64,000 nucleotides of DNA, from positions 496,001-560,000 of the forward strand of contig JACHMT010000001.1 of the NCBI GenBank assembly GCA_014208095.1, written 5' to 3'. Both the position numbers and the translations under genes were made by a program. Positions within the stretch are counted from its first letter, which is position 1. Every line of letters begins with the position of its first letter. Under the pieces are notes generated by a model, which was given only the letters and a program-made list of their open reading frames with translations, did no database searches and had not been told where the DNA came from. Shown piece after piece: positions 34,789 to 43,986 of the stretch. This DNA comes from Actinospineispora eucalypti. GTDB lineage: Bacteria; Actinomycetota; Actinomycetes; Mycobacteriales; Pseudonocardiaceae.

Positions 34789-34898
34789 GTACCCGAAACC
34801 CCGACTCGCCGTACCTGAAACCCCGACTCGCCGTACCCAGATCCCCGACTCGCCGTACCTGGATCCCCGACTCGCCGTACCCGGATCCCCGACTCGCG
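34789..34898. repeat. 22-bp iteron array, family A, locus 3
   Basis: Five contiguous 22-bp units of GTACCYRRAWCCCCGACTCGCC run at 34789-34810, 34811-34832, 34833-34854, 34855-34876 and 34877-34898. They end nine bases before the sdaA stop codon region and lie between sdaA and the MBL-Nudix gene, both on the minus strand. There is no spacer variation, so this is not a CRISPR. Confidence 0.93.
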
Positions 34899-34906
34899 GG
34901 ATGGGG

Positions 34907-36289
34907 TTAGCACTCCACCAGGCTGACGGGGACGTTGGTGGCCAGGCCGCCGGTGGCGGTCTCCTTGTACTTGTCGCTCATGTCCAGGCCGGTGGCGCGC
35001 ATGGTGGCGATTACCTGGTCGAGGCTGACGCGGTGGGTGCCGTCTCCGCGCAGGGCCATGCGGGCGGCGTTGATCGCCTTGCCGGCGGAGATGGCGTTGC
35101 GCTCGATGCAGGGGATCTGCACCAGACCGCCGATGGGGTCACAGGTCAGGCCGAGGCTGTGCTCCATGGCGATCTCGGCGGAGTTCTCCACCTGGGCCGG
35201 GGTGCCGCCGAGGATCTCGGCCAGCCCGCCGGCCGCCATGGAAGCCGCCGAGCCGACCTCGCCCTGGCAGCCCACCTCGGCCCCGGAGATCGACGCGCGC
35301 TCCTTGTACAGCGAGCCGATCGCCCCCGCCGCCAGCAGGAACCGCACCGCCGTGTCGTCCGGCGACTCCTTGCCCGCACGCGTGTAATGCACCGCGTAAT
35401 GCAGCACGGCGGGGATGATGCCGGCCGCGCCGTTGGTGGGTGCGGTGACGATCCGGCCGCCGGCCGCATTCTCCTCGTTCACCGCCAGCGCGACCAGGTT
35501 GACCCAGTCCTCGGCGAACTCGGACGAGCGGTCCGGGTCCTCCGCGTCCAGCCGGCGGAACCAGTCCCGCGCCCGGCGGCGGACCTCCAGGCCACCGGGT
35601 AGCAGCCCCTCCTGGGTGATGCCGCGCAGCTGGCAGGCGACCATGACGTCGCGGATGTGCAGCAGTCGGGCCTGCACCTCGTCGACCGTGCGCAGGGTGA
35701 GCTCGTGCTCCAGCATCACCCCGCTCACCGACAGCCCGTGCTGCTCGGTCAGCAGGAGCAGTTCGGCCGCCGAGCCGAAGGCCCACTTGGCGTCGCCGCC
35801 CGCCGTGACCAGGACCGGGTCGGACTCGGTGACTACGAAGCCGCCGCCGACCGAGTAGTAGGTCTCGTCGAGCAGCGTGCTGCCGTCGGCGGCGGTGGCG
35901 ATCAGCCGCATGCCGTTGGGGTGGCGGGGCAGCACGGTCAGGGGGTGCTTCTCGATGTCCTCCCGGGTGAGTGGCACCTCGGCGACCCCGCCGACCAGGA
36001 CCCGCCCGGTCTCCCGCATGACGGCCACCCTTTGGTGCATGGCGTCCGGGTCGACGGACTCCGGGGCGTACCCCTCCAGGCCGAGCAGGATGGCCGGCTG
36101 GGTGCCGTGCCCGGCGCCGGTGGCGGCCAGCGAGCCGTACAGCAGCACCCGCACGGCCGCCACCTCCGGCAGCGCATCGCGCCCGCGCAGCTCGTCGACG
36201 AACCGCCCGGCCGCGCGCATCGGCCCCACCGTGTGCGAGCTGGAGGGGCCGATACCCACGGAGAACAGGTCGAACACCGAAACGGTCAT
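34907..36289 (-). CDS. sdaA: L-serine ammonia-lyase (iron-sulfur type)
   Basis: This single-chain L-serine dehydratase of 460 residues converts serine to pyruvate and ammonia. The N-terminal domain starts [19 protein letters not shown]. The catalytic domain has the [4Fe-4S] cysteines in [24 protein letters not shown] and IPCIERN, and the characteristic C-terminal tail ending in LVEC, whose cysteine occupies the cluster in this type. It starts 5 bp after glyA and is the last gene of the glycine-riboswitch operon. It therefore drains the serine made by the glycine cleavage system plus GlyA. Confidence 0.96.
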   Translation of the reverse strand: MTVSVFDLFSVGIGPSSSHTVGPMRAAGRFVDELRGRDALPEVAAVRVLLYGSLAATGAGHGTQPAILLGLEGYAPESVDPDAMHQRVAVMRETGRVLVGGVAEVPLTREDIEKHPLTVLPRHPNGMRLIATAADGSTLLDETYYSVGGGFVVTESDPVLVTAGGDAKWAFGSAAELLLLTEQHGLSVSGVMLEHELTLRTVDEVQARLLHIRDVMVACQLRGITQEGLLPGGLEVRRRARDWFRRLDAEDPDRSSEFAEDWVNLVALAVNEENAAGGRIVTAPTNGAAGIIPAVLHYAVHYTRAGKESPDDTAVRFLLAAGAIGSLYKERASISGAEVGCQGEVGSAASMAAGGLAEILGGTPAQVENSAEIAMEHSLGLTCDPIGGLVQIPCIERNAISAGKAINAARMALRGDGTHRVSLDQVIATMRATGLDMSDKYKETATGGLATNVPVSLVEC

Positions 36290-36294
36290 AGTGG

Positions 36295-37566
36295 CTACAG
36301 CCCCGGGTAGAGCGGGTACTTGTCGGCCAGGAACCGGACCTCGGCGCCCAGAGCGCCCAGGTCGGCGTCCGGCGCGGCGAGCAGCGCGCGGGCGATCAGA
36401 TCGGCTACGCGGGTGAAGTCGCCCGGGGAGAAGCCGCGCGCGGCCAGCGCCGGGGTGCCGATGCGCAGCCCGGAGGTGACCATCGGCGGGCGGGGGTCGA
36501 ACGGCACGGCGTTGCGGTTCACGGTCAGCCCGATCGACTCCAGGCGGTCCTCCGCCTGCTTGCCGTCCAGCTCGGCGTGCCGCAGGTCGACCAGGATCAG
36601 GTGCACGTCGGTGCCGCCGGTGAGCACGCTGATCCCGGCTTCCTTCACGTCGGCCTGGCTGAGTCGCTCGGCGAAGGCCTTCGCGCCGTCCAGGCAGCTC
36701 TGCTGGCGGGCCGCGAACGCCGGCTGGGCGGCCATCTTGAACGCGGTCGCCTTGGCCGCGATGACGTGCTCCAGCGGCCCGCCCTGCTGCCCCGGGAACA
36801 CCGCCGAATTGATCTTCTTCGACAGCTCGGGGTCGTTGGTCAGGATGAACCCGCCGCGCGGACCGCCCAGGGTCTTGTGCGTGGTGGAGGTGACCACGTG
36901 GGCGTGCGGCACCGGGGAGGGGTGCAGCCCGGCCGCGACCAGCCCGGCGAAGTGCGCCATGTCCACCATCAGGTAGGCGCCCACCTCGTCGGCGATCTCC
37001 CGGAACCGGGCGAAGTCCAAGTGCCGGGGGTAAGCCGACCAGCCGGCGATGATCAGCTTCGGCCGGTGCTCGAGGGCGGCTTCACGGACGGAGTCCATGT
37101 CGATCAGATAGTCCCGCTCGGCCACCCCGTAGGCGGCCACGTTGTACAGCTTCCCGGAGAAGTTCAGCCGCATGCCGTGGGTGAGGTGCCCGCCGGCGGC
37201 CAGGGAGAGGCCCAGGATGGTGTCGCCCGGGGTGAGCAGGGCGTGCATCACCGACGCGTTGGCCTGCGCCCCGGAGTGCGGCTGGACGTTGGCGAACCCG
37301 GCGTCGAACAGCCCCTTCAGCCGCTCGATGGCCAGCCGCTCGATCGCGTCCACGAACTCGCAGCCGCCGTAGTAGCGCCGGCCCGGGTAGCCCTCGGCGT
37401 ACTTGTTGGTGAGCACCGAACCCTGCGCCTGCATCACCGACAGTGGGGCGTGGTTCTCCGAGGCGATCAGCTCCAGGCCGGTGCGCTGGCGTTCCAGCTC
37501 CTTGCCGATCAACGCGTGCACGTCCGGGTCGAACTCGGACAGCTCCTGGTTCAGCACGTCACTCAT
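36295..37566 (-). CDS. glyA: Serine hydroxymethyltransferase
   Basis: This PLP enzyme interconverts glycine plus 5,10-methylene-THF and serine plus THF. It has 423 residues. The cofactor lysine is K231 in [14 protein letters not shown], and [11 protein letters not shown] and YPGRRYYGG are the usual N-terminal signatures. The ATG overlaps the gcvH stop (ATGA). Its place in the gcv operon indicates that methylene-THF released by glycine cleavage is used on a second glycine to make serine. A second, housekeeping glyA may exist elsewhere; that cannot be seen here. Confidence 0.96.
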   Translation of the reverse strand: MSDVLNQELSEFDPDVHALIGKELERQRTGLELIASENHAPLSVMQAQGSVLTNKYAEGYPGRRYYGGCEFVDAIERLAIERLKGLFDAGFANVQPHSGAQANASVMHALLTPGDTILGLSLAAGGHLTHGMRLNFSGKLYNVAAYGVAERDYLIDMDSVREAALEHRPKLIIAGWSAYPRHLDFARFREIADEVGAYLMVDMAHFAGLVAAGLHPSPVPHAHVVTSTTHKTLGGPRGGFILTNDPELSKKINSAVFPGQQGGPLEHVIAAKATAFKMAAQPAFAARQQSCLDGAKAFAERLSQADVKEAGISVLTGGTDVHLILVDLRHAELDGKQAEDRLESIGLTVNRNAVPFDPRPPMVTSGLRIGTPALAARGFSPGDFTRVADLIARALLAAPDADLGALGAEVRFLADKYPLYPGL

Positions 37567-37967
37567 GCCGTCACTCCGTTCTTGGCCGCGTACTCGGCGG
37601 CGCTGAGCAGCTCACCGATCCCGGTAACTCTGACGCGCAGCAGCCAGCCGTCGCCGTACGGGTCCCCGGTGACCAGCCCGGGGTCGTCCACCGCCGCCGC
37701 GTTGATCTCGACGACCTCGCCGCTCACCGGCGGGTACAGCTCGGAAACCGTCTTGGTGGACTCCACCTCCCCACACATCTCGCCGGCGGTGACCGTGCTG
37801 CCCACCTCGGGCAGGTCCAGGAACACCAGCTCGCCCAGCGAGTCGGCGGCGACGGCGGTGATGCCGATCCGCACCGGCTCGCCCGGCAGCTCCGCCCCGG
37901 GGAGCAGCGACACCCACTCGTGCTCCTCGGTGTAGCCCCGATCAGCGGGAACGGTGATCTCAGCCAT
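37563..37967 (-). CDS. gcvH: Glycine cleavage system H protein
   Basis: The lipoyl carrier of the glycine cleavage complex, 134 residues. The lipoylated lysine is K72 in [18 protein letters not shown], and the N-terminal YTEEHEWV motif is standard. It shuttles the aminomethyl group from GcvP to GcvT and is reoxidised by lipoamide dehydrogenase, which is not encoded here. Its start overlaps the gcvT end by 8 bp and its stop overlaps glyA by ATGA. Confidence 0.97.
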   Translation of the reverse strand: MAEITVPADRGYTEEHEWVSLLPGAELPGEPVRIGITAVAADSLGELVFLDLPEVGSTVTAGEMCGEVESTKTVSELYPPVSGEVVEINAAAVDDPGLVTGDPYGDGWLLRVRVTGIGELLSAAEYAAKNGVTA

Positions 37968-39063
37968 TGGTGTTTCTCCTGTAGAAGGGGGGTTTAACCA
38001 CCGTGTAGGGCTCTTGGCGGCCTCGGATGTCGACGGTCAGCTCGGTGCCGGGCTCCTGGTGCGCGCCGTCCACGTAGGCCAGCGCGATCGGGTGGCCCAG
38101 GGTCGGGGACAGCGCCCCCGAGGTGACCACGCCGACCGGCGTGTCCCCGGCCAGGACCGGGTAGTCGGCCCGGGCCGCCCGCCGGCCGGCCCCGCGCAGG
38201 CCGACCAGCACCCGCTCCAGCGGCCGGTCCGCCCGCGCGGCCAGCGCGTCCCGCCCGACGAAGTCCTTGCCCAGCCGCACCACTCGGCCCAGCCCGGCCT
38301 GGTAGGGGTCGGTGTGCACGGTCAGCTCGTGGCCGTACAGCGCCATGCCGGCCTCCAGGCGCAGGGTGTCCCGGCAGGCCAGGCCGGCCGGTCCGCCGCC
38401 GTGTTTCCCGGTCGCCTCGAGCAGGGAGCGCCACAGGGTGACGGCGTCGGCGTTCGGCACGTACAGCTCGAAGCCGTCCTCGCCGGTGTAGCCGGTGCGG
38501 GCGACCAGTGCGCCCAGGCCGGCCACCCGGGCCTCGGTGGCCGCGTAGTACTTCAGCGCGGCCACCTCCTCCGCGTCGGCCCCCGGGGCAAGCGACGTGA
38601 CGATCCGCTGCGCGGCCGGCCCCTGGACGGCGATCAGCGCGGTGTCCGCCGACTGGTCCCGCACGTCGGCGTCGAACTTCGCCGCGCGCCCGGTGAGCTC
38701 GGCGGCCACCGTCGGGGCGTTCGCCGCGTTGGCCACCACCAGGTAGCGGTCCTCGGCCAGCCGGTAGACCACCAGGTCGTCCAGCACGCCGCCGTCGGAG
38801 TTGCACAGCAGCGAGTACTTGGCCCGCCCGACCGCCGTCTTGGACAGCTCGCCGACCAGCGCGTAGTCCAGCGCGGCCGCCGCGCCGGGGCCGGTGACCG
38901 CGATCTCGCCCATGTGCGAGAGGTCGAACAGCCCGGCGCCGCCGCGCACCGCCCGGTGCTCGGCCAGCTCGCTGTCGTACTTCAGCGGCATCTGCCAGCC
39001 GGCGAAGTCGGTGAACGTGGCGCCCAGGCCGACGTGTTCGTCCAGCAACGGTGTTTTGGTCAT
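37960..39063 (-). CDS. gcvT: Glycine cleavage system T protein (aminomethyltransferase)
   Basis: This transferase moves the methylene group from the H-protein lipoyl arm to THF, releasing ammonia. It has 367 residues. Diagnostic stretches are [29 protein letters not shown] and [16 protein letters not shown], with the conserved Asp of the folate site in [11 protein letters not shown]. The ATG at 39063 was chosen inside a longer open frame because it overlaps the gcvP stop (ATGA) and begins the family sequence. Confidence 0.97.
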   Translation of the reverse strand: MTKTPLLDEHVGLGATFTDFAGWQMPLKYDSELAEHRAVRGGAGLFDLSHMGEIAVTGPGAAAALDYALVGELSKTAVGRAKYSLLCNSDGGVLDDLVVYRLAEDRYLVVANAANAPTVAAELTGRAAKFDADVRDQSADTALIAVQGPAAQRIVTSLAPGADAEEVAALKYYAATEARVAGLGALVARTGYTGEDGFELYVPNADAVTLWRSLLEATGKHGGGPAGLACRDTLRLEAGMALYGHELTVHTDPYQAGLGRVVRLGKDFVGRDALAARADRPLERVLVGLRGAGRRAARADYPVLAGDTPVGVVTSGALSPTLGHPIALAYVDGAHQEPGTELTVDIRGRQEPYTVVKPPFYRRNTNG

Positions 39064-41990
39064 GACGACACCTCGGCGAATGCCTCCGGAGCCGGGCAGG
39101 CGCAGACCAGGTTCCGGTCCCCGCGCACGCCGTCGATCCGGCGCACCGGCGGCCAGTACTTGGCCGCGCGCAGCTCCGGCACCGGGTAGGCGGCGGTCTG
39201 CCGGCTGTACGGCAGGTTCCACTCGTCGGCGGTGACCTGCTCGGCGGTGTGCGGCGCCTGCCGCGGCGGGCTGTCCTCCAGCGGCCACACCCCGGCGCCG
39301 ACCTGGTCGATCTCCCGCTTGATCGTGACCATGGCCCGGACGAAGCGGTCCAGCTCGTTCCGGTCCTCCGACTCGGTCGGCTCGACCATCAGCGTGCCGT
39401 TCACCGGGAAGGACAGCGTCGGCGCGTGGAAGCCGAAGTCGATCAGGCGCTTGGCCACGTCCTCGGCGGTCACGCCGGTCTGCCGGGTGATCTCCCGCAG
39501 GTCCAGGATGCACTCGTGCGCGACCAGCCCGCCCGGGCCGGTGTACAGCACCGGGTAGTGCTCGTGCAGCGACCGGGCCAGGTAGTTCGCCGCCAGCACG
39601 GCGGTCTTCGTTGCGTCGGTCAGCCCGTCCGGCCCCATCAGCGCCAGGTAGGCCCAGGTGATCGGCAGGATGCCCGCCGAACCGTAGTTGGCCTGGGAGA
39701 CCGGGGCTCCCGTCTGGCTGCTTCCGGGGCTGCCGGGGCTCCCGGGGTTGCCCGGGTCGCCGGGCAGGAACGGCGCCAGGTGTTCGCGCACCGCGACCGG
39801 CCCGACCCCGGGGCCGCCGCCGCCGTGCGGGATGCAGAACGTCTTGTGCAGGTTCAGGTGGCTCACGTCGCCGCCGAACCGGCCGGGCCGGGCCAGCCCG
39901 ACCAGCGCGTTCAGGTTCGCGCCGTCCACGTAGACCTGCCCGCCGGCCTCGTGCACCAGGTCGCAGACCGTGCGCACGTCCGCCTCGTAGACGCCGTGGG
40001 TGGACGGGTAGGTGAGCATGATCGCGGCGATCTTGTCCGGGTGCTCGCCGATCTTCGCGCGCAGGTCGTCCAGGTCGATGTTGCCGTTCGGCGCGGTGGC
40101 CACCACGACCACGCGCAGCCCGGCCAGTACCGCCGAGGCGGCGTTGGTGCCGTGCGCGGACCCGGGGATCAGGCAGATGTCCCGGCCGTGCTCACCCCGC
40201 GCGGCGTGATAGCCGTGGATGGCCAGCAACCCGGCCAGCTCGCCCTGCGAACCGGCGTTGGGCTGCAGGGAGACCCGGTCGTACCCGGTGATCTCGGCCA
40301 GCCAGGTCTCCAGGTCGTCGATCAGTTGCCGGTAGCCCTCGGTCTGCGCGGCCGGGGCCAGCGGGTGGATGGAGGCGAACTCCGGCCAGCTGATCGGCTC
40401 CATCTCCACCGCCGAGTTCAGCTTCATGGTGCACGAGCCGAGCGGGATCATCGTGCGGTCCAGGGCCAGGTCGTAGTCGGCGAGCTTCCGCAGGAAGCGC
40501 ATCATCGCCGTCTCCGACCGGTGCTCGTGGAACACCGGGTGCCGCAGGTACGGAGACGTGCGCGCCAGCTGCGCCGGCAGCGCCCGTGAGTGATTTGTGT
40601 GGCTATAGCCACACAAATCACTCACGGGCTCGGCGCCGAAGGCGCCGAGCACCTTCCCCACGACCTCGTTGTCCGTGCACTCGTCACAGGACACCCCGAC
40701 GTGATCGGCGTCCACCAGCCGCAGGTTCACCCCCGCCGCATCGGCGCGCGCCACGATCTCCTGAGCGCGGCCCGGGACGTGCACGGTGACCGTGTCGAAG
40801 AAGTGCTCGTGCACCAGCCGGTGACCGGCCGCGCGCAGGCCTTCGGCGATGGTGGCCGCGTGCCGGTGGGTGCGCTCCGCGATCGCGCGCAGGCCCTCGG
40901 GGCCGTGGTAGACGGCGTACATCGCGGCCACATTGGCCAGCAGCGCCTGCGCGGTACAGATGTTGCTGGTCGCCTTGTCCCGGCGGATGTGCTGCTCGCG
41001 GGTCTGCAGGGCCAGCCGGTAGGCCGGCTTGCCGGCGGCGTCCACCGACACCCCGACCAGCCGCCCGGGCAGCATCCGCTCCAGGCCGGCGCGCACCGCC
41101 ATGTACCCGGCGTGCGGCCCGCCGTAGAACAGCGGCACCCCGAACCGCTGCGCCGAGCCGACCGCGATGTCCGCGCCCTGCTCACCGGGCGGCTTGAGCA
41201 GGGTGAGCGCGAGCAGGTCGGCGGCGACCGTGGTGAGCATTCCCCGGTCGCGTGCCGCCGTGATCCAGGGCTCGATTTCCCGCACCCCGCCGCTCACCCC
41301 GGGGGACTGGATGACCAGCCCGAACGCATCGTCGCCGAGGTCCTCGGGACGCTGGGTGTGCAGGTCCACCAGCTCGACCTTGATGCCCAGCGGTGCCGTC
41401 CGCCCCGCCACGACGGCCAGAGTTTGGGGCAGGCAGTCCGCGTCCATCAGCACCCGCCCGTTGAGGGCGGGTTGGGTCGGGCGCCCAGTTTGGCGCCCGA
41501 CGGAGACAGAGCCCTTGGACTTGTTGGCCCGGCGCATCAGCAGTACCGCCTCGGCCACGGCGGTCGCCTCGTCCAGCAGCGACGCGCCGGCCACCGGCAG
41601 CGCGGTGAGATCCTCCACCAGGGTCTGGAAAGTGAGCAACGCCTCGAGCCGGCCCTGCGAGATCTCCGGCTGATAGGGCGTGTACGCCGTGTACCAGGCC
41701 GGGTTCTCCAGCATGTTGCGGCGCAGCACGGCCGGGGTGATCGTGTCGTGGTAACCCTGGCCGATCATCTGCACGCGGGTCCGGTTGCGCCCGGCCAGCG
41801 CGCGCAGCTCGGCCAGCACGCGGTGCTCGTCGCGGCCTTCGGGCAGGTTCAGGGGGGAGCGGGTGCGGATCTGCTCGGGTACGGCCGCGTCGATCAGGTC
41901 GTCGAGGGTGCGGTAACCGAGGGCGCCGAGCATGCGCTCGATGGCCGGTGCGTCGGGGCCGATGTGGCGGGACGGAAAATTGCTGGTCAC
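39060..41990 (-). CDS. gcvP: Glycine dehydrogenase (decarboxylating), P protein
   Basis: This PLP-dependent glycine decarboxylase of 976 residues is the first enzyme of the cleavage complex and the first gene after the riboswitch. The cofactor lysine is K716 in [13 protein letters not shown]. Further signatures are [10 protein letters not shown] and [10 protein letters not shown]. It carries three insertions compared with the family as I know it: [13 protein letters not shown] (about 161-174) from a hairpin element, 16 residues (about 455-470) encoded by a perfect 48-bp palindrome, and a Gly/Pro/Ser-rich run (about 740-762). The frame stays open through all three, which suggests the enzyme tolerates them in surface loops. 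Confidence 0.96.
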   Translation of the reverse strand: MTSNFPSRHIGPDAPAIERMLGALGYRTLDDLIDAAVPEQIRTRSPLNLPEGRDEHRVLAELRALAGRNRTRVQMIGQGYHDTITPAVLRRNMLENPAWYTAYTPYQPEISQGRLEALLTFQTLVEDLTALPVAGASLLDEATAVAEAVLLMRRANKSKGSVSVGRQTGRPTQPALNGRVLMDADCLPQTLAVVAGRTAPLGIKVELVDLHTQRPEDLGDDAFGLVIQSPGVSGGVREIEPWITAARDRGMLTTVAADLLALTLLKPPGEQGADIAVGSAQRFGVPLFYGGPHAGYMAVRAGLERMLPGRLVGVSVDAAGKPAYRLALQTREQHIRRDKATSNICTAQALLANVAAMYAVYHGPEGLRAIAERTHRHAATIAEGLRAAGHRLVHEHFFDTVTVHVPGRAQEIVARADAAGVNLRLVDADHVGVSCDECTDNEVVGKVLGAFGAEPVSDLCGYSHTNHSRALPAQLARTSPYLRHPVFHEHRSETAMMRFLRKLADYDLALDRTMIPLGSCTMKLNSAVEMEPISWPEFASIHPLAPAAQTEGYRQLIDDLETWLAEITGYDRVSLQPNAGSQGELAGLLAIHGYHAARGEHGRDICLIPGSAHGTNAASAVLAGLRVVVVATAPNGNIDLDDLRAKIGEHPDKIAAIMLTYPSTHGVYEADVRTVCDLVHEAGGQVYVDGANLNALVGLARPGRFGGDVSHLNLHKTFCIPHGGGGPGVGPVAVREHLAPFLPGDPGNPGSPGSPGSSQTGAPVSQANYGSAGILPITWAYLALMGPDGLTDATKTAVLAANYLARSLHEHYPVLYTGPGGLVAHECILDLREITRQTGVTAEDVAKRLIDFGFHAPTLSFPVNGTLMVEPTESEDRNELDRFVRAMVTIKREIDQVGAGVWPLEDSPPRQAPHTAEQVTADEWNLPYSRQTAAYPVPELRAAKYWPPVRRIDGVRGDRNLVCACPAPEAFAEVSS
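40582..40629. repeat. Perfect 48-bp palindrome inside gcvP
   Basis: Both halves are exact complements: the left arm 40582-40605 reads GCCCGTGAGTGATTTGTGTG then GCTA, and the right arm is its mirror. It encodes 16 residues in frame and is far richer in A+T than the gene around it. A second perfect stem (10 bp, 3-nt loop) follows at 40628-40650. Confidence 0.97.
41470..41510. repeat. Hairpin element (family C) inside gcvP
   Basis: GTCGGGCGCC (41476-41485) and GGCGCCCGAC (41492-41501) form a perfect 10-bp stem around CAGTTT. Flanking bases match the Nudix and reductase copies, but the element is in the opposite orientation relative to the coding strand. Confidence 0.92.
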
Positions 41991-42047
41991 GGGGTGTCTC
42001 CAGGTTCGCCGTGTCCGGTGCGGGCACCAGACATCGAGCTAGGACAC

Positions 42048-42238
42048 CTCCCCGCTCTGTCCTGTGGACCTGAGAGTTTCGGCGCTCGTCGGCGCTTAGC
42101 CCCTTCGGTAAGCGCACGGCCTGGCCGGCCGGCACTTTCTCCAGAGTTGCCTCGGCGCCACGGTACTGAAGCCTGAGAGATTCCCGGGAGGAAGTTGCTC
42201 CTTCGGCGTCCCGTGAGACCACGAGACTCTCCCGCTGC
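42048..42238 (-). promoter_or_regulatory. Tandem glycine riboswitch upstream of gcvP
   Basis: On the minus strand the leader shows both aptamers. Aptamer 1 runs from GCGGGAGAG (about 42238) through GACGCCGAAGGAGCAA to AATCTCTCAGG. Aptamer 2 includes CTCTGGAGAAAG, TACCGAAGGGGC and AAACTCTCAGGTCCACAGGA, ending near 42048. These GGAGA, GCCGAAGGRGC and CTCTCAGG blocks are the conserved glycine-binding core. Tandem glycine riboswitches usually turn on gcv genes when glycine is abundant. Here the target operon is gcvP-gcvT-gcvH-glyA-sdaA. The gcvP start follows 57 bp downstream. Confidence 0.96.
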
Positions 42239-42301
42239 GCGTCGTCGGCGTATTCGGTTGTGTGGCCGACGGTACACAGGATGCAGATTTTTGTCTGCCC
42301 C

Positions 42302-42307
42302 TAGACT
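42302..42307 (+). promoter_or_regulatory. -10 element for a leaderless transcript
   Basis: TAGACT lies six bases before the ATG at 42314, and no Shine-Dalgarno is present. This is the leaderless arrangement also seen at 18574 and 59386. Confidence 0.6.
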
Positions 42308-42313
42308 CCGGTC

Positions 42314-42835
42314 ATGACCACCGGCCGAATCTCCCGGCAATGGTTTGGCCCCGCGGTGCTGGCCACGCTGGGCGTGTTGTTGGTGGTGCTCGGCATCGTC
42401 GGCGCGACCATGTTGGTCAAGACCCTGAACGCCACCAAGGCGCCGGCCGTCACCCATATGGGCCAGCCGTTCGAGGTCTCGGACGGGATCTCGGTGCAGG
42501 TTGACCCGCCGAAGCACTTCAAGCCCAGCACCCTGGCCACCAACGCGGCCGGCGCGATCCGGTTCGTCTCGGTCACCGTCACCATCGTGAACAACTCCGG
42601 GGAGAACCTGGACCCCAGCGAGTTCGCCCTGGCCGCCAGCGCCGACGGCATGGCGTTGAGCGAGGTGCGCGACGCGCCGAAGGGCGTGGTCGGTGCGCCC
42701 CGGACGACGATCGTTCCGGGCGGTTCGGTGAGCTACAAGACCGCGTTCGGCCTGCGCTACAACCACCGCATGCAGCTACAGATCGACGCCCGCCTCCCCG
42801 ACCGCGACCCCGCGATCTTCGTCGGCCAGGCCTAG
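42314..42835 (+). CDS. Membrane-anchored DUF4352-like protein
   Basis: A 173-residue protein with an N-terminal hydrophobic anchor (about 12-36) and an extracytoplasmic beta-rich domain. FVSVTVTIVNNSGENLDPSEF and TTIVPGGSVSYKTAFGL match the immunoglobulin-like DUF4352 pattern of actinobacterial surface proteins. The function is unknown. It is divergent from the riboswitch-gcv operon. Its TAG stop lies within the 6-bp target duplication of the MITE-like element that follows, so the insertion sits exactly at the gene end. Confidence 0.75.
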   Translation: MTTGRISRQWFGPAVLATLGVLLVVLGIVGATMLVKTLNATKAPAVTHMGQPFEVSDGISVQVDPPKHFKPSTLATNAAGAIRFVSVTVTIVNNSGENLDPSEFALAASADGMALSEVRDAPKGVVGAPRTTIVPGGSVSYKTAFGLRYNHRMQLQIDARLPDRDPAIFVGQA

Positions 42836-42836
42836 C

Positions 42837-43428
42837 CCCAAGGCCGTTCAGTTGGCGTTCTGGGCTTGTCGTTGAGGCTGGCGCGCCGCGATCTGCGTGT
42901 TGTCTTGGTGTGCGGGTCGGTCCGGTGGCTGAGCTTGGGTCGTCGGTCCGCCGGTCCGGCGGGGGTCGGGTTCGAAAGATCGGCCTGGAGGGCGCGGACG
43001 GCTTGGTCCGGCGCGGCTCGGGTCCCGCCCGGCGGCTTTTCAGTCGGGCGCGGCTCCGGTCCCACCCGGCGGCCGTTCCGGTCGGCGTCCGCGCCGTGCT
43101 CACGACCAGCGGTTGGCGTAGCGGCCTTCGTCACGCGGCGTTGCCAACCGCCGAGGCCCCACGGACGATTCCACGTCGGTTCCTCGGCGAGTGCGACACC
43201 AGCCTAGTTCGATCTTGAGAAACACCAGACTGGTGTCGACTTCGATGAATGGGACGAACCGAACCCGGCCAACACCGGTCACACTCCGTATCGAGGCTGG
43301 CGGCCGGGAGCGTGAACCGCGGCAGGGCGGCCACCGCGCCGCCGTCCAGGCCATCTTTCGAACCCGACCCTCGCCGAACCGGAGGGGCGAAAGCGCCTTG
43401 TGCGGCCTCTTAACTGAACGGCCTTGGG
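42837..43428. mobile_element. MITE-like element, 592 bp, with TIRs and target duplication
   Basis: The ends are perfect 17-bp inverted repeats: CCCAAGGCCGTTCAGTT (42837-42853) and its complement (43412-43428). The hexamer CCTAGC flanks both sides exactly (42831-42836, 43429-43434) as a target-site duplication. Internally, GGGTCGGGTTCGAAAGAT near 42966 has a perfect inverted copy near 43350-43370, and a 9-bp CGACACCAG/CTGGTGTCG pair lies near 43193-43239. No open frame inside resembles a transposase, so it would depend on one elsewhere. It lies between convergent genes and provides both of their stop codons through the duplicated CCTAGC. Confidence 0.82.
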
Positions 43429-43429
43429 C

Positions 43430-43867
43430 CTAGCCCCCGAGCAAGGGGTTCCGGGTCTTCAGCGGCCCGAACCGGTTGAAGTCACGGTCAGCGGTCCAAA
43501 GTTCCCGCGCGCCGTGCGTCAGGCACAGCGTGGCGACCCGTGCGTCGTGCACCATCGGCCCGCTGACCTTGCCGGCGAGCAGCAACGGTTTCAGCCGCGT
43601 CCAGTAGTCCGGCGACTCGTGCAGCAGGAACAGGGTGGGCGCGGCCAGCCAGGCGTCGAGCTGGGTGATCGCCTGCTCGCGGGTGCTCGGCGGGTCGTAG
43701 ATCTTCGGATGGGTGGCGATGGCGAAGAACTCGTGCAGGCACGGCCACGGGATTGCCCAGGCCGAGCGCCCCTCCGCCAGGTCGCGCACGCAACGTGCCG
43801 CGGCGGGGTGGAACTCGGCATCCCGCCGGTGCGCGTAGACCAGGATGTTCGTGTCGACCGCGATCAC
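43430..43867 (-). CDS. VapC-like PIN-domain toxin
   Basis: The 145-residue PIN-domain ribonuclease has all four acidic active-site residues: D5 (VDTNILVYAHR), E46 (LHEFF), D108 (VHDARVA) and D127/D129 (TADRDF). It ends with RNPL-like residues as VapC proteins do, so it appears intact. VapC toxins cut tRNA or rRNA unless bound by VapB. The GTG at 43867 overlaps the stop of a broken antitoxin gene (GTGA). Its own TAG stop falls in the target duplication of the adjacent MITE-like element. Confidence 0.88.
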   Translation of the reverse strand: MIAVDTNILVYAHRRDAEFHPAAARCVRDLAEGRSAWAIPWPCLHEFFAIATHPKIYDPPSTREQAITQLDAWLAAPTLFLLHESPDYWTRLKPLLLAGKVSGPMVHDARVATLCLTHGARELWTADRDFNRFGPLKTRNPLLGG

Positions 43868-43986
43868 GGCCGGGCCGGGTAGATCGCGTCGCGCACGTGC
43901 TCCCAGGGAGCGTCGCGGAACTCGGGGTGCGGGCCGTTGCCGGCAACGCTCGCGTCCTCGAGCCGGAACGCCGGGGTACCTACCCG
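43864..43986 (-). pseudogene. Truncated VapB antitoxin remnant
   Basis: Forty codons in frame with the GTGA overlap encode a VapB-like C-terminal tail: TPAFRLEDASVAGNGPHPEF then WEHVRDAIYPARP, the part that wraps the toxin. No ATG, GTG or TTG is available in frame for a normal N-terminus. Upstream the frame runs into the 3' end of marR, and the ribbon-helix-helix DNA-binding half is missing. The intact toxin therefore seems to lack a cognate antitoxin here. Confidence 0.65.

Noticed and set aside
34789..34898. CRISPR array
   Set aside because: Units are contiguous 22-mers with no unique spacers of uniform length, and no cas genes are present.
40590..42176. 528-codon open frame opposite gcvP and running into the riboswitch
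   Set aside because: gcvP and the riboswitch explain this DNA; the frame crosses structured RNA and has no domain.
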